A stretch of DNA of 64,000 nt from Saccharothrix ecbatanensis (GCF_014205015.1 NZ_JACHMO010000001.1:3782001-3846000), one strand, 5' to 3'. Shown: positions 37,192 through 47,105, counted from the first letter of the stretch. Numbers and translations: made by a program. The notes: generated by a model not told the origin, from the letters alone.

Positions 37192-39033
37192 GTGCCCCAA
37201 CATTCCGCGCGACGGCCGTCGACCCGGCGACGTCGAGTTTTGACCGCGAGCCTCGTTGGGCTCTTCACCGCATCGGTCGCGAGCATCGCGGTGTCGGCGG
37301 TGGCTGAGCCTACTGAGCCCGCTGAGCCCGCGGCCGTCGCGGCGGTCGCGGCCGTCGCGAAGCCACGTGTCATCGCGATGACCGACGGCGAGGTCGACGA
37401 CAAGAGCAGCATGATCCGATTCCTGATGTACTCGTCCGATTTCGACGTCGCGGGAATCGTGCAGACGAACTCCCGGTACCAGGTCGACGGCCACAGCGAC
37501 GAGAAGTGGGTCGAGGCTCAGATCGATCAGTACGCGAAGGTGCTGCCAAATCTCCGAGTGCACAAGTCCGGCTACCCCGACGCAGAAGATCTGCGCGATG
37601 TCCTACGCGTGGGCAACGAGAACAGCGACGACCTGTGGGTCGCTCCTCCGGACATGGCGACCAAGGACACGCCAGGCGAGAAACTGATCATCAGCACGCT
37701 GTTGGACGATGATCCCCGACCCGTCCACGTGCAGGCCTGGGGCGGCGTGAACACGTTGGCATCGGCCTTGTGGCGGCTGAAGACCTACCACAGCGCGGCC
37801 GACTTCACCCGTGCCACAGCAAAACTGCGGGCATACGCCATCTGGTACCAGGACGGCGGCGGCGGATGGATCGAGGACAACATTCGCCAAGCCCACATCT
37901 ACGAAGCCAACCAGTGGCATCGCATCTGGGACTACCAAAGCCTCACCGGGCCCAATCCCGATACGGTCAAGGACTACATGACCGAGGCGTGGCTGAACAG
38001 CAACGTGAAGGACGACCACGGCCCGCTGGGCGCGATGTACCCGCAGTCCTACGTCAGCGAAGGTGACAGTCCTTCGTTCCTTCACCAGGTCGACAACGGC
38101 CTGTACTCCCACGAGGACTACACGTTGGGTGGTTGGGGCGGACGCGGGACGCAGGACGACCCGGTGGGCAAGCCCAACCACCTCACCGACACAGACCTGA
38201 AGGACGACGACGACGCAAACAAGATGTTCTGGCGCTGGATTCCGGCCGCGCAGAACGACTTCGCGGCACGTATGGACTGGTCCGTCGCGTCGACCTACAA
38301 GGCAGCGAATCACCAGCCCAACGCGGCTGTCGTCGGCTCATTGCGACAGGTGGTCGCGCCGGGACAGGCGGTCAAGCTCGACGCGACGCCGTCCACTGAC
38401 CCGGACGGCAACACGCTGAGCTTCCGCTGGTGGCAGTACCACGACGCCGACTCCGCCACTGCGCGCGTCACCGTCAACAACGCGACGTCACGCGACAACG
38501 CCAACTTCGTCGTGCCCGACGAGCCGGGTCGCCAGATCCACATGATCGTCGAGGTCCGGGACAACGGTGCGCCTTCGCTGACGTCGTACCAACGCATCGT
38601 CTTCACGATCCAAGGGGAGCCCGAGCGGCTGGTGTCGAAGCACAGCGGCAAGGTGCTGGACGTCCAGAACCCCAACACCAGCGACGGCGCCAAGGTCGGC
38701 CAGTGGACGTGGAACGGGAAAGCCTGGCAGCAGTGGGAGGTCCGCGACTCCGGCGGCGGCTACGTCAACCTCGTCAGCCGGCACAGCGGCAAGTGCCTCG
38801 ACGTGCTCGGGGCTTCACAGGCCAACGGCGCCGACATCGTCCAATGGGCGTGCAACGGCGCCACCAACCAGCAGTGGCAGGTCATCCCGGTCGACGGTGG
38901 CGTTCAGCTGCGTGCTCGGCACAGCGGGAAGTGCGCGGACGTCTACGAATGGTCCACCGCTGACGGTGCCACGATCAAGCAGTGGACGTGCCACGGCGGC
39001 AACAACCAGCGCTGGCAACGTGAATCCGTCTAG
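37192..39033 (+). CDS. Secreted Sde182/DUF1593-like protein with ricin domain
   Basis: A 613-residue secreted protein; its biochemical role is not established. The N-terminal domain (about 57-365) starts PRVIAMTDGEVDDKSSMIRFLMYSSDFDVAGI, a nucleoside-hydrolase-like fold with D-x-x-x-D-D acidic cluster, as in DUF1593, the cellulose-binding Sde182 group. An Ig/PKD-like domain (about 370-475, STDPDGNTLSFRWWQY) and a ricin-type trefoil (about 480-613) follow. GTG 37192 has GGAAGGAAG upstream and is only 21 bp after the previous stop, so it is co-transcribed. A glycan-binding or hydrolytic accessory role is an inference. Confidence 0.8.
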   Translation: MPQHSARRPSTRRRRVLTASLVGLFTASVASIAVSAVAEPTEPAEPAAVAAVAAVAKPRVIAMTDGEVDDKSSMIRFLMYSSDFDVAGIVQTNSRYQVDGHSDEKWVEAQIDQYAKVLPNLRVHKSGYPDAEDLRDVLRVGNENSDDLWVAPPDMATKDTPGEKLIISTLLDDDPRPVHVQAWGGVNTLASALWRLKTYHSAADFTRATAKLRAYAIWYQDGGGGWIEDNIRQAHIYEANQWHRIWDYQSLTGPNPDTVKDYMTEAWLNSNVKDDHGPLGAMYPQSYVSEGDSPSFLHQVDNGLYSHEDYTLGGWGGRGTQDDPVGKPNHLTDTDLKDDDDANKMFWRWIPAAQNDFAARMDWSVASTYKAANHQPNAAVVGSLRQVVAPGQAVKLDATPSTDPDGNTLSFRWWQYHDADSATARVTVNNATSRDNANFVVPDEPGRQIHMIVEVRDNGAPSLTSYQRIVFTIQGEPERLVSKHSGKVLDVQNPNTSDGAKVGQWTWNGKAWQQWEVRDSGGGYVNLVSRHSGKCLDVLGASQANGADIVQWACNGATNQQWQVIPVDGGVQLRARHSGKCADVYEWSTADGATIKQWTCHGGNNQRWQRESV

Positions 39034-39075
39034 TCGGTGTTTCGAAAGTCCGTGGTCGATCAAGGGAGATCACCC

Positions 39076-40512
39076 ATGTCACGAGCACTGACACGGCTAG
39101 GCGCGCTGCTGGCCGCCATAGCCCTGCTGTTCACCTCCTGGTCGGTGACGACCGACCGGCGAGCGGAGGCGCTGGAGTCGTTCACCGGCTACCTGATGGT
39201 CCACTTCACCGGCGAGCACGCCAACGGCCAGCAGATCTACTTCACCCACAGCGACGACGGCCTGCACTGGACCGAACTCAACAACGGCGCACCCGTCCTG
39301 CTGTCCACCATCGGCACGCGTGGCGTGCGCGACCCCGCGCTCGTCCGCTCTCCCGACGGCGACCGCTACTGGATCATCGCCACCGACCTGCGCATCGGCG
39401 AAGACACGTCGTGGAGCGACGCGATCCACCGAGGCAGCAAGTCCCTGGTCGTCTGGGAGTCCACCGACCTGGTCACGTGGTCCCACCCACGGCTGCTCGA
39501 CGTCGCCGGCAACATCTCCGGTGCGGGCAGCGCTTGGGCGCCGGAGGCCATTCACAACCCCGCCACCGGCGACTACGTGCTGTACTGGGCCACGAACACA
39601 ACGCTCAACGACGTCAAGAAGCACCGCATCTACTACGCCCGCACCAAGGACTTCCGGTCGATCACCACGCCGGTGCTCTACATCGACCGGCCTGGGACCC
39701 AAGGCATCATCGACACCCAGATCGTCGAGGTGCCGGGCAGCGTCGGCGGCTACCGCTACTACCGGGCGTCCGGGGACGGCCAGATCACCGTCGAAGCGTC
39801 CAACTCCATCCTCGGCTCCTGGACCAGGCTCGGCGACCTGTCCCACATGGACATCACGGGCCGCCAGGTCGAAGGCCCGATGTGGATGAAGTTCAACGAC
39901 CGCACCGAGTGGGCGCTCTGGCTGGACCAGTACTCCAGCGGTCGCGGCTACATGCCCGTCACCTCCACGAACCTCGGCAGCACCGCCAACTTCAAGACGA
40001 CCGGCGACTACGGCCTGGGCGGCGCCCGCAAGCGCCACGGCTCCATCCTCAACCTCACCGCGGCCGAGGAGGGCCGGGTGCTGGCCAAGTGGGGCGCGAC
40101 CACGCCGATCAACCGCATCCAGTCCTACAACCACCAGGACCGCTACGTCCGGCACAGCAACTTCGACGTGCGCATCGACTCGGACGTCAGCCCGGCCAAG
40201 GACGCCCAGTTCCGCGTGGTGCCCGGCCTGGTGGGCACCGGCACGGTGTCGATCCAGTCGGTCAACTTCCCCGGCTACTACCTGCGGCACACCAACTTCG
40301 ACTTCGTCCTGGCGCCCGACGACGGCACCTCGGTCTTCAGGGCCGACGCGACCTTCCGCCAGGTGGACGGGCTCGCTTCGTCGGACTGGTCGTCGTTCCG
40401 GTCCTACAACTTCCCCGACCGCTACATCCGCCACTACGCCTACCAGCTCCGGCTCGACCCGATCACCAACTCGGTCGCCCGCGCCGACGCCACCTTCCGA
40501 TTGACAACCTGA
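39076..40512 (+). CDS. Secreted GH43-like glycosidase with AbfB module
   Basis: A 478-residue secreted enzyme with signal peptide (about 1-33). The propeller begins GYLMVHFTGEHANGQQIYF and includes SDDGLHWTELN, GVRDPALVRSPDGDRYW and GSAWAPEAI, a pattern of GH43 enzymes often labelled arabinosidase or xylosidase. The C-terminal AbfB module (about 345-478) has DRYVRHSNF and SVNFPGYYLRHTNF. ATG 39076 has AAGGGAG 7 bases upstream. A strong hairpin follows the stop. The gene at 40612 is a diverged relative with the same architecture. Confidence 0.85.
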   Translation: MSRALTRLGALLAAIALLFTSWSVTTDRRAEALESFTGYLMVHFTGEHANGQQIYFTHSDDGLHWTELNNGAPVLLSTIGTRGVRDPALVRSPDGDRYWIIATDLRIGEDTSWSDAIHRGSKSLVVWESTDLVTWSHPRLLDVAGNISGAGSAWAPEAIHNPATGDYVLYWATNTTLNDVKKHRIYYARTKDFRSITTPVLYIDRPGTQGIIDTQIVEVPGSVGGYRYYRASGDGQITVEASNSILGSWTRLGDLSHMDITGRQVEGPMWMKFNDRTEWALWLDQYSSGRGYMPVTSTNLGSTANFKTTGDYGLGGARKRHGSILNLTAAEEGRVLAKWGATTPINRIQSYNHQDRYVRHSNFDVRIDSDVSPAKDAQFRVVPGLVGTGTVSIQSVNFPGYYLRHTNFDFVLAPDDGTSVFRADATFRQVDGLASSDWSSFRSYNFPDRYIRHYAYQLRLDPITNSVARADATFRLTT

Positions 40513-40546
40513 CCAAGCCGCGCGGACTGCCCGCGCTTCCCCGTTC

Positions 40547-40580
40547 CGGGTACGGCCGCGACCCGGCGCGGCCGTACCCG
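40547..40580. terminator. Stem-loop between two GH43 genes
   Basis: CGGGTACGGCCGCG (40547-40560) and CGCGGCCGTACCCG (40567-40580) form a perfect 14-bp stem with loop ACCCGG. It lies in the 99-bp gap after the 39076 gene and may attenuate expression of the genes beyond. Confidence 0.7.
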
Positions 40581-40611
40581 TACCGAATGATCACCTACGA
40601 GAGGATCGGCT

Positions 40612-42027
40612 GTGTCGGCACGATTGATCCGGCGAGCGGGCTCTGTGCTCGCCTTGACAGCGATGGCCTTGAGCACGGCGTCACCCATCCACGCGGCACC
40701 GGGAACGAGCGCCGCCCCGGCGGCGGCCGCGACCGATGCCGCCTATGTCATGGGTTACTTCAAGGAGTCCCTCAAGGGTTCGGGCAACGTCAACGCGGTC
40801 CACTTCGCCGTGAGCGACGACGGTCTGGAGTGGACACCCCTCAACGACAACGACGCGATCCTCACCCCGACCGCGGGGACGAAGGGCATCCGCGACCCGT
40901 TCCTGCACCGGCTCAACAACGGCACGTGGGCCTTGGTCGCCACGGACATCCCCGCGGGCGGGTCGTTCACCAAGCCCAACCCCAACATCCACGTCTGGAC
41001 CTCATCCGACCTGGTGAGCTGGTCGGATGACCGGCTGATCACGGTCAACAAGGTCAACCCGGATTCGTACAGCTGGGCGCCCGCCATCCACTGGGACGCC
41101 CAACGCCAGGCCTACGGCATCACGTTCTCGACCGTGCCGGAAGGCTACGACCACTCGGTGATCATGGTCGTCTACACGACCGATTTCGTCACCGCCACCG
41201 AGCCGGAGGTCTTCCACGACACCGGATCGGGCATCATCGACTCGCACCTGGTGACCGGTGTGGGTGGCTACAACTACCTGTACTACAAGGACAACGCCAC
41301 CCGCAAGCTCGTCGGCGCGCGTTCGACGTCCGTGGCTGCGGGCAGCTTCACCCACTACACCGCCAGCGCGGGCCAGAACGCGTGCACGGAGGCGCCGACG
41401 CTGGTCAAGTCCCTGAAGGAGGACACCTGGTGGCTGTGGGGCGACACGTTCTGCCCCAACGCCAAGTTCGACGTGTGGCAGGGCGACCTCGCCGCGGGCA
41501 CGTGGTCCAAGCTCGGCCGTCAGTCCTACACCGCGCCGCTCAACGCCAAGCACAACACCATCCACCCGATCACCACCGCCGACCGTGACCGGCTGCTCGC
41601 CAACTACGGCGGCACCAGCTGGAACCGGCTGAAGTCGCTCAACTACCCCGGCCACTACGTCCGGCACGCGAACTACGTCGGCACCATCAGCGAGCAGCCG
41701 TTCGAGCCCTACCAGGACTCCCAGTGGCGGCTGGTCGCCGGGTTGTCCGACGCGAAGGGCATGTCCTTCGAGTCGGTCAACTTCCCCGGCTACTACCTGC
41801 GGCACGAGAACTTCGAGGTGAAGCTCGTCCGCAACGACGGGACGTCCCGCTTCGCCGCCGACGCCACGTTCCACCGGGTCGCCGGGCTCGCCGACGCGAA
41901 CTGGTCGTCGTTCCGCGCCGCCACCCACCCGACCCGTTACCTGCGGCACTCCAACCTCGTCCTGAGGATCGACGAGATCACCACGGCGACCGGTCGAGCG
42001 GACGCAACCTTCCGCGTCGGCTACTGA
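40612..42027 (+). CDS. Secreted GH43-like glycosidase with AbfB module (second copy of this architecture)
   Basis: A 471-residue secreted protein, signal about 1-30 with mature start near A-A-P-G. The catalytic domain shows YVMGYFKESLKGSGNVNAVHF, SDDGLEWTPLN, GIRDPFLHRL and YSWAPAIHWD, with the same order of motifs as the 39076 protein. The AbfB module (about 340-471) has GHYVRHANY and FESVNFPGYYLRHENF. The GTG start follows GAGAGGA. The first stretch, YFKESLKG, is typical of a group of uncharacterised actinobacterial GH43 enzymes. Confidence 0.85.
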   Translation: MSARLIRRAGSVLALTAMALSTASPIHAAPGTSAAPAAAATDAAYVMGYFKESLKGSGNVNAVHFAVSDDGLEWTPLNDNDAILTPTAGTKGIRDPFLHRLNNGTWALVATDIPAGGSFTKPNPNIHVWTSSDLVSWSDDRLITVNKVNPDSYSWAPAIHWDAQRQAYGITFSTVPEGYDHSVIMVVYTTDFVTATEPEVFHDTGSGIIDSHLVTGVGGYNYLYYKDNATRKLVGARSTSVAAGSFTHYTASAGQNACTEAPTLVKSLKEDTWWLWGDTFCPNAKFDVWQGDLAAGTWSKLGRQSYTAPLNAKHNTIHPITTADRDRLLANYGGTSWNRLKSLNYPGHYVRHANYVGTISEQPFEPYQDSQWRLVAGLSDAKGMSFESVNFPGYYLRHENFEVKLVRNDGTSRFAADATFHRVAGLADANWSSFRAATHPTRYLRHSNLVLRIDEITTATGRADATFRVGY

Positions 42028-42060
42028 CAGCCGGCAAAACCCGACCCGTCCACCTCACCA

Positions 42061-42096
42061 TGCCCGGCCCGCCGCCGTCCCGCGGCCGACCGGGCA
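42061..42096 (+). terminator. Hairpin followed by a short T-run
   Basis: TGCCCGG (42061-42067) pairs with CCGGGCA (42090-42096) around a GC-rich interior that can pair further; CTTTTC follows. It is 34 bases past the GH43 stop and ends that transcript or attenuates it. Confidence 0.55.
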
Positions 42097-42157
42097 CTTT
42101 TCATTGAGCTTGATCACTTCGACGAGGGGCGAGCACATGGCACCACACACCTCAGAA

Positions 42158-42432
42158 CACGGGAAGCGTTCACCGACGCCAGGGGCAACCCGCTGATCGA
42201 CAAGGCCCGCGACACCAACACCGGCGGGGAACCCATCGACCCGATGGTGTTCACCGACACCGACGGCTCCGCCTACCTGTACTTCGGCGGAGCCCGCCAG
42301 CCCAGGGTCGTGCGCCTGGACTCCGACATGGTCTCCACGGCCGGATCGATCACCGACGTGGTGCTCGACGGCTCCACCCGGTTCGCCGAGGCCCCTCACA
42401 TTCGCAAGGTCGGCGACACCTGCTACGAAAGG
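42158..42432 (+). pseudogene. GH43 fragment, truncated at both ends
   Basis: About 90 codons match the middle of a GH43 propeller: REAFTDARGNPLIDK, then GGEPIDPMVFTDTDGSAYLYF (pKa Asp region) and RFAEAPHIRKVGDTCY (acid Glu region). The first and last blades are missing, and the frame continues directly into the ribosome site of the next gene. An ATG at 42137 with a GAGGGG upstream lies in another frame, as if the original start had been kept and a deletion had broken the frame. No function is expected. Confidence 0.75.
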
Positions 42433-42440
42433 GACTTCGC

Positions 42441-43889
42441 ATGTCCACGATACGTCGACGCCTGACTGCCCGCTTACGAGCCGTGGTGCTCGCTTTGGGT
42501 GTCGGTGCGCTGTTGACCACCGTGCCGACCGCCGCCCGTGCCGACCTGGCCGGCGACGTGGGGCCGATGCACGACCCCACGATCGCCCGCTCCGGCGACT
42601 GCTACTACGTCGTCTCAAGTCTCGACGGCTTCCCGATCCGGCGCTCCTGCACCGGTCTGGACGGTCCCTGGTCGGTGATCGGCAAGGTGTTCCCGGACGG
42701 GTCACCGAGCTGGCTCAAGTCCTACCTGAACACCACCGACCCGAAGTTCGAGTGGGCACCCAGCATCGACCAGGTGAACGGCGTCTGGCGGGTGTACTAC
42801 GCCGGCACCACGTACGGCAGCCAGACATCCGCCATCGGCCTCGCCACGGCCACGAACATCGAAGGTCCCTGGACCGACCAAGGCGAGGTCCTTCGCTCGC
42901 GGGCGCGCATGGCCTACAACGCGATCGACCCCGACACTGCCTGGACGGTCGTCAACGGCAAGCGGGTCACGCCGTACCTCGTGTGGGGCTCGTGGTGGAC
43001 CGGCCTGTACATCCGGCAGTTGGGCACGGACGGCAAGTTCGCGCCGAACACCCCCGAGGTCCACATCGCCAGTCGGCCGAACGGCGCGATCGAAGCCGCA
43101 TCGATCGTCCACCGCGACGGCTACTACCACCTGTTCGCATCCTTCGACATCTGCTGCAAGGGCGCGAACAGCAGCTACCGCGTCATGTACGGCCGATCGA
43201 GGTCGATCACCGGCCCGTACCTCGACCGCAACGGTGTCGACATGCTCGACGGCGGCGGCACGCAGCTCATCGCGAGCTACGGCAACGTACGTGGACCGGG
43301 CCACCAGGACGTGTTCGACGACAACGGCACGTTCCGCATCGTGCACCACTACTACGACTCCACCCGGGACACCGGCCCCTTCGACGCCCACATGCAGATC
43401 CGCGATCTCGCGTGGACGAGCGACGGCTGGCCGCAACTCCTCGGCCCGTCGACCGAACTCGGCGGGACCGGCAAGGCGATCGTCAACCAGCACAGCCGTC
43501 TGTGCCTGGACGACTGGGAGTGGAACACCACTCCCGGCGCCACCGTACGCATGTACACCTGCAACGGGTCGAACGCGCAGCAGTGGCACGTCAGCAACCC
43601 CGGCGCGTCGAACAACGGCTACGCCACCATCGTCAACCGCCACAGCGGTCTGTGCCTCGACAACTGGGAGGGTGACACCACACCGGGAGCTCCGGTGGCG
43701 CAGTACACCTGCAACCGCCTCCACACCCAGGACCACAGGCTGGAAGACGTCGGCGACGGCTGGTTCCGCATCCGCAACCGCCACAACAACCTCTGCCTGG
43801 ACAACTGGGAGTGGAACACCAGTCCCGGCGCCGAAGTGCGCTGGCACACCTGCAACGACCACGCCGTGCAGCGCTGGCGCATTTCGTAA
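42441..43889 (+). CDS. Secreted GH43 endo-alpha-1,5-L-arabinanase-like enzyme with ricin domain
   Basis: A 482-residue secreted enzyme. After a signal peptide (about 1-34) come VGPMHDPTIARSGDCYYVVS (base Asp), FEWAPSIDQVNG, NAIDPDTAW (Asp), GAIEAASIVHRDGYYHLF (acid Glu) and the very characteristic FDICCKGANSSYRVMYGRS of endo-arabinanases. A ricin-type trefoil with three repeats of L-C-L-D-N/D-W-E-W occupies about 348-482. ATG 42441 has AAAGGGA upstream. It would cut the arabinan backbone and make oligomers for the exo-enzymes encoded nearby. Confidence 0.88.
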   Translation: MSTIRRRLTARLRAVVLALGVGALLTTVPTAARADLAGDVGPMHDPTIARSGDCYYVVSSLDGFPIRRSCTGLDGPWSVIGKVFPDGSPSWLKSYLNTTDPKFEWAPSIDQVNGVWRVYYAGTTYGSQTSAIGLATATNIEGPWTDQGEVLRSRARMAYNAIDPDTAWTVVNGKRVTPYLVWGSWWTGLYIRQLGTDGKFAPNTPEVHIASRPNGAIEAASIVHRDGYYHLFASFDICCKGANSSYRVMYGRSRSITGPYLDRNGVDMLDGGGTQLIASYGNVRGPGHQDVFDDNGTFRIVHHYYDSTRDTGPFDAHMQIRDLAWTSDGWPQLLGPSTELGGTGKAIVNQHSRLCLDDWEWNTTPGATVRMYTCNGSNAQQWHVSNPGASNNGYATIVNRHSGLCLDNWEGDTTPGAPVAQYTCNRLHTQDHRLEDVGDGWFRIRNRHNNLCLDNWEWNTSPGAEVRWHTCNDHAVQRWRIS

Positions 43890-43949
43890 GCCGACACCCG
43901 CCGTCCAGGTTCGCGTTCAGGTCTCGCGAAACTGATTGGAGAAATCGCC

Positions 43950-46900
43950 ATGTCCCCTCACCACCTCACGTCCTGGCGGGCGTTGAGCGTGCTGCTGTTC
44001 ACGGCGCTGCTCGCGCTGGGAGCGGTGTCACCGACCAGACCGCCCGCCGCCACCGCGCAAGCCGCACCCGACGTCACGTACGTCCTGATCACCAACCGGG
44101 CCACCGGCCTGCTCGTCGACGGCATGGGACGCACGACGGACGGAGCGGCTGCCGCGCAGTACAGTCGTTCCGCCAGCCACAACCAGCAATGGGTACTCGA
44201 GGACGCTGACGGCTACGTGCGGATCAGGAACCGGGCGACCGGTCGGTACCTGGACGGCATGGGCCGCACCGCCAACGGGTCCGTGTGCGGGCAGTGGCCC
44301 GACTCCGGCTCGTCCAGCCAGCAGTGGACCCGGGAAGCGGTCGGCACCTACGCCAAGTTCAAGAACCGCGCCACGGGGCTCTACCTGGACGGGGCGGGAA
44401 AGACGGCGAACGGCGACGAGGTGAAGCAGTACGGCCGTTCCGGCAGCCACAACCAGCAGTGGTTCGTGGCGGAACCCGAGACCATCCTCCTGGACGGCGC
44501 GAACGTCAAGGCGGACAACGTCAACGGCCTGACCTTCAAGGGGTTCGGGCTGCTGAGCGCCAACAGCACGAGCGCGCTGCTGATGGACTACAAGGCCCAG
44601 CACCCCGACAAGTACCTGGAGATGCTGAAGATCCTGTTCGGCGGCCCGAACCCGGTCCTGACGAACGTCAAGATCGAGATGGGCAACGACCGGAACAACT
44701 CCACCGGGCCTGACGCGGCGACCATGCGCTGGGAGACCGAGGAGCCCAACGTCAAGCGCCAGCCGGGCTTCCAGCTCGCAGCCGACGCCAAGAAGCTCAA
44801 CCCGGACATCAAGGTGTCCATCCTGCGGTGGAACGCACCGGCGTGGGCGGACTCCAACGACAAGATCTACACCTGGTACAAGAAGTCGATCCTGACTACC
44901 TACCGCACGTACGGGTACATGGTCGACTACGTCAACCCGGGCGTCAACGAGCACGGCGCCGACTTGGACTGGTCGAAGCGGTACGCCGAACTCGTCAGGA
45001 CGGACACCACCGGTTTCGCCGACTCCACCGAACAAGCCCTGTACCGCAGGATCGGCGTGGTGATCTCCGACGAGGTCGGGCTCGGCTCGTTCGGTGACGA
45101 CATGACCAGCGACGCCTCTCTGAGGGACGCGATCGCGGTGGCCGCGTACCACTACCACACCGACGACACGGGCGCGGGTGACTTCAAGCGGCTCGCGGAG
45201 TCGTTCGACAAGGAGGTCTGGAACAGCGAGGCGCAGGCGACGTTCGGCAACTCGGCGTTCCGGCCCAACAACAACATGAAGGACCCCACCGTTGCCGGGA
45301 CCGGTGTGGGCGGTCGGTTCGGCGCCTTGGAAATGGCCAACACCGCCATCAAGGGGTTCACCAACTCCCGCCGGACGAACTTCATCTACCAGCCCGCGAT
45401 CGGATCGTTCTACGAAGGCGGGCAGTACAGCTACAAGGAGTTGATCAGCGCTCGCGACCCGTGGTCGGGCTGGATGCACTACGACCTGGCCATCGACATG
45501 CTGCGGCACTTCAGTTGGTTCGCGAAGACCGGCTGGGAGAACGCGGACAACACCGCGGGTATCTGGCGGGCCGTGCCCAGGGCCAGCTACACCGGGGTCA
45601 GTGGCGTGAACGCGGTCAACGGGCGTAACGGCGCGCCGAGCTACCTGACGCTGGCCGCGCCGGACAAGAAGAACTTCTCGACGGTCTTCGTCAACGACAG
45701 CGAGTTCACGCAGACCTATCGGCTCAAGACGGTCGACATGGGCTACACGGGTTCGCCTTCGCTGGAGCGGTGGGAGAGCCGCGCGGCCGACGCGGGCAAA
45801 GCCTTCAACAGCAACTATCTCAAGCACATCGGCAACCTGTCCGCCGACACGAGCGGCACGTACGTCGTGACCGTGAAACCCTACTCGGCGCTGACCGTCA
45901 CAACGTTGGCGAACAGCACGAATCCCGCGTTCACGACGCCGTTGCCCGTCGAGGGCGAGCGCACCGTACTCGACACCGACAAGACCGGTGCGGGCCGGGA
46001 CACGTCCGACAATGTGCTTTACGCGGACAAGTTCGACTACACCGGGAAGACCGTCCCGGTCATCGGCGCAGACGGCCGGATCAACGGCACCGAGGACTTC
46101 ATTACGTCCCGCGGCGGGGCCAAGAGCGCGATCCCGCTCTACACGGGTGACCACAACGGCGCGTTCGAGGCGTACCTCCCGGACGGGTCGAAGAACTACG
46201 TGCTGCGCCAACAGATCGACCGGTCCATCACAGGTGTGGGTGGGGCGTGGATCAAGGGAGACCCGATCACCAGGATCGGCGACAGCCGGTGGCTCGACTA
46301 CAAGGCCGGCGTGGATGTCTCGTTCGAGAACAACAGCACCCAGTCCGGCGCCAACTACGCCATGATCGGGGTTCGCCAGCAGCACGGTGACGTCGGCGCG
46401 CCGTACCGGTTGAAGTTCTGGTTCGACGGAGGCTGGCAGCTACTGGTCGACAACCGCGCGGTGGCCGGCGGCAACGTCGTCAGCGGTGAGGGAGGCGTGA
46501 CGATCCCGGGCTTCGACACCGCGCACAACGCTTGGCACAACCTCTCCGTGCAGGTGGCCGGGAACAAGGTGACCGCGTACCTGGACGGTGCCGTGCTGGC
46601 CTCCCACACCGACACGAACCGGAAGCTGTCCGGCCGGGTCGAGCTCGGGAGCGGTTTCTACCACACCCGGTTCGACAACCTGAAGGTCGAAAGGGTCGAA
46701 GGCAACGTGGGCTACTACACCGAACTGCTGGACAACTTGGAGATGCACGACCTGTCGGAGGCGCCTGCCACCAAACTCCGCTACGGCGGCGCGTGGGCCC
46801 ACGAGAGCGGCAAGAGCATGTTCAACATCCAGCGCAGCCTGTCCACGAGCCAATCGGCGGGCGCAACCCTGACCTACGCCTTCACCGGGACCGGCCTTGA

Positions 46901-47105
46901 CGTCCTTGGTCCCAACGACGGCTCGGCGGTCCTGGAGGTCACCGTGGACGGGAAGGTGGTCGACCCGTCGGCCACTACGTGGGCCGCGGCGGAGTTCTAC
47001 CAGACGTTCACCCTCCGCGGTCTGACCAATGGCGCGCACACAGTGCAGGTCAAGGTGCTTGAGGGTGTGCTCGTCGTCGACGCGGTGGCGGTCGTCCCCG
47101 CGTAG
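43950..47105 (+). CDS. Secreted GH59-like beta-galactosidase with N-terminal ricin domain
   Basis: A 1051-residue secreted protein. After the signal (about 1-38) a ricin-type trefoil (40-175) has three clear repeats, each N-R-A-T-G-x-x-x-D-G then Q-Q-W. The catalytic part resembles galactocerebrosidase (GH59): FKGFGLLSANSTSALLMDY, VKIEMGNDRNNSTGPD, ILRWNAPAWA, the acid/base region YVNPGVNEHGAD and the nucleophile region KEVWNSEAQATF (GALC has L-W-S-S-E-D). A lectin-like beta-sandwich follows from about 690, then a final beta-sandwich with TFTLRGLTNGAHTVQV. ATG 43950 is 60 bp after the arabinanase. Action on beta-galactan or galactoside side chains is an inference. Confidence 0.75.
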   Translation: MSPHHLTSWRALSVLLFTALLALGAVSPTRPPAATAQAAPDVTYVLITNRATGLLVDGMGRTTDGAAAAQYSRSASHNQQWVLEDADGYVRIRNRATGRYLDGMGRTANGSVCGQWPDSGSSSQQWTREAVGTYAKFKNRATGLYLDGAGKTANGDEVKQYGRSGSHNQQWFVAEPETILLDGANVKADNVNGLTFKGFGLLSANSTSALLMDYKAQHPDKYLEMLKILFGGPNPVLTNVKIEMGNDRNNSTGPDAATMRWETEEPNVKRQPGFQLAADAKKLNPDIKVSILRWNAPAWADSNDKIYTWYKKSILTTYRTYGYMVDYVNPGVNEHGADLDWSKRYAELVRTDTTGFADSTEQALYRRIGVVISDEVGLGSFGDDMTSDASLRDAIAVAAYHYHTDDTGAGDFKRLAESFDKEVWNSEAQATFGNSAFRPNNNMKDPTVAGTGVGGRFGALEMANTAIKGFTNSRRTNFIYQPAIGSFYEGGQYSYKELISARDPWSGWMHYDLAIDMLRHFSWFAKTGWENADNTAGIWRAVPRASYTGVSGVNAVNGRNGAPSYLTLAAPDKKNFSTVFVNDSEFTQTYRLKTVDMGYTGSPSLERWESRAADAGKAFNSNYLKHIGNLSADTSGTYVVTVKPYSALTVTTLANSTNPAFTTPLPVEGERTVLDTDKTGAGRDTSDNVLYADKFDYTGKTVPVIGADGRINGTEDFITSRGGAKSAIPLYTGDHNGAFEAYLPDGSKNYVLRQQIDRSITGVGGAWIKGDPITRIGDSRWLDYKAGVDVSFENNSTQSGANYAMIGVRQQHGDVGAPYRLKFWFDGGWQLLVDNRAVAGGNVVSGEGGVTIPGFDTAHNAWHNLSVQVAGNKVTAYLDGAVLASHTDTNRKLSGRVELGSGFYHTRFDNLKVERVEGNVGYYTELLDNLEMHDLSEAPATKLRYGGAWAHESGKSMFNIQRSLSTSQSAGATLTYAFTGTGLDVLGPNDGSAVLEVTVDGKVVDPSATTWAAAEFYQTFTLRGLTNGAHTVQVKVLEGVLVVDAVAVVPA

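Noticed and set aside
39040..39047. TTTCGAAA palindrome upstream of the GH43 gene at 39076
   Set aside because: Only 8 bp, the outer positions are asymmetric, and the gene is probably within a longer transcript.
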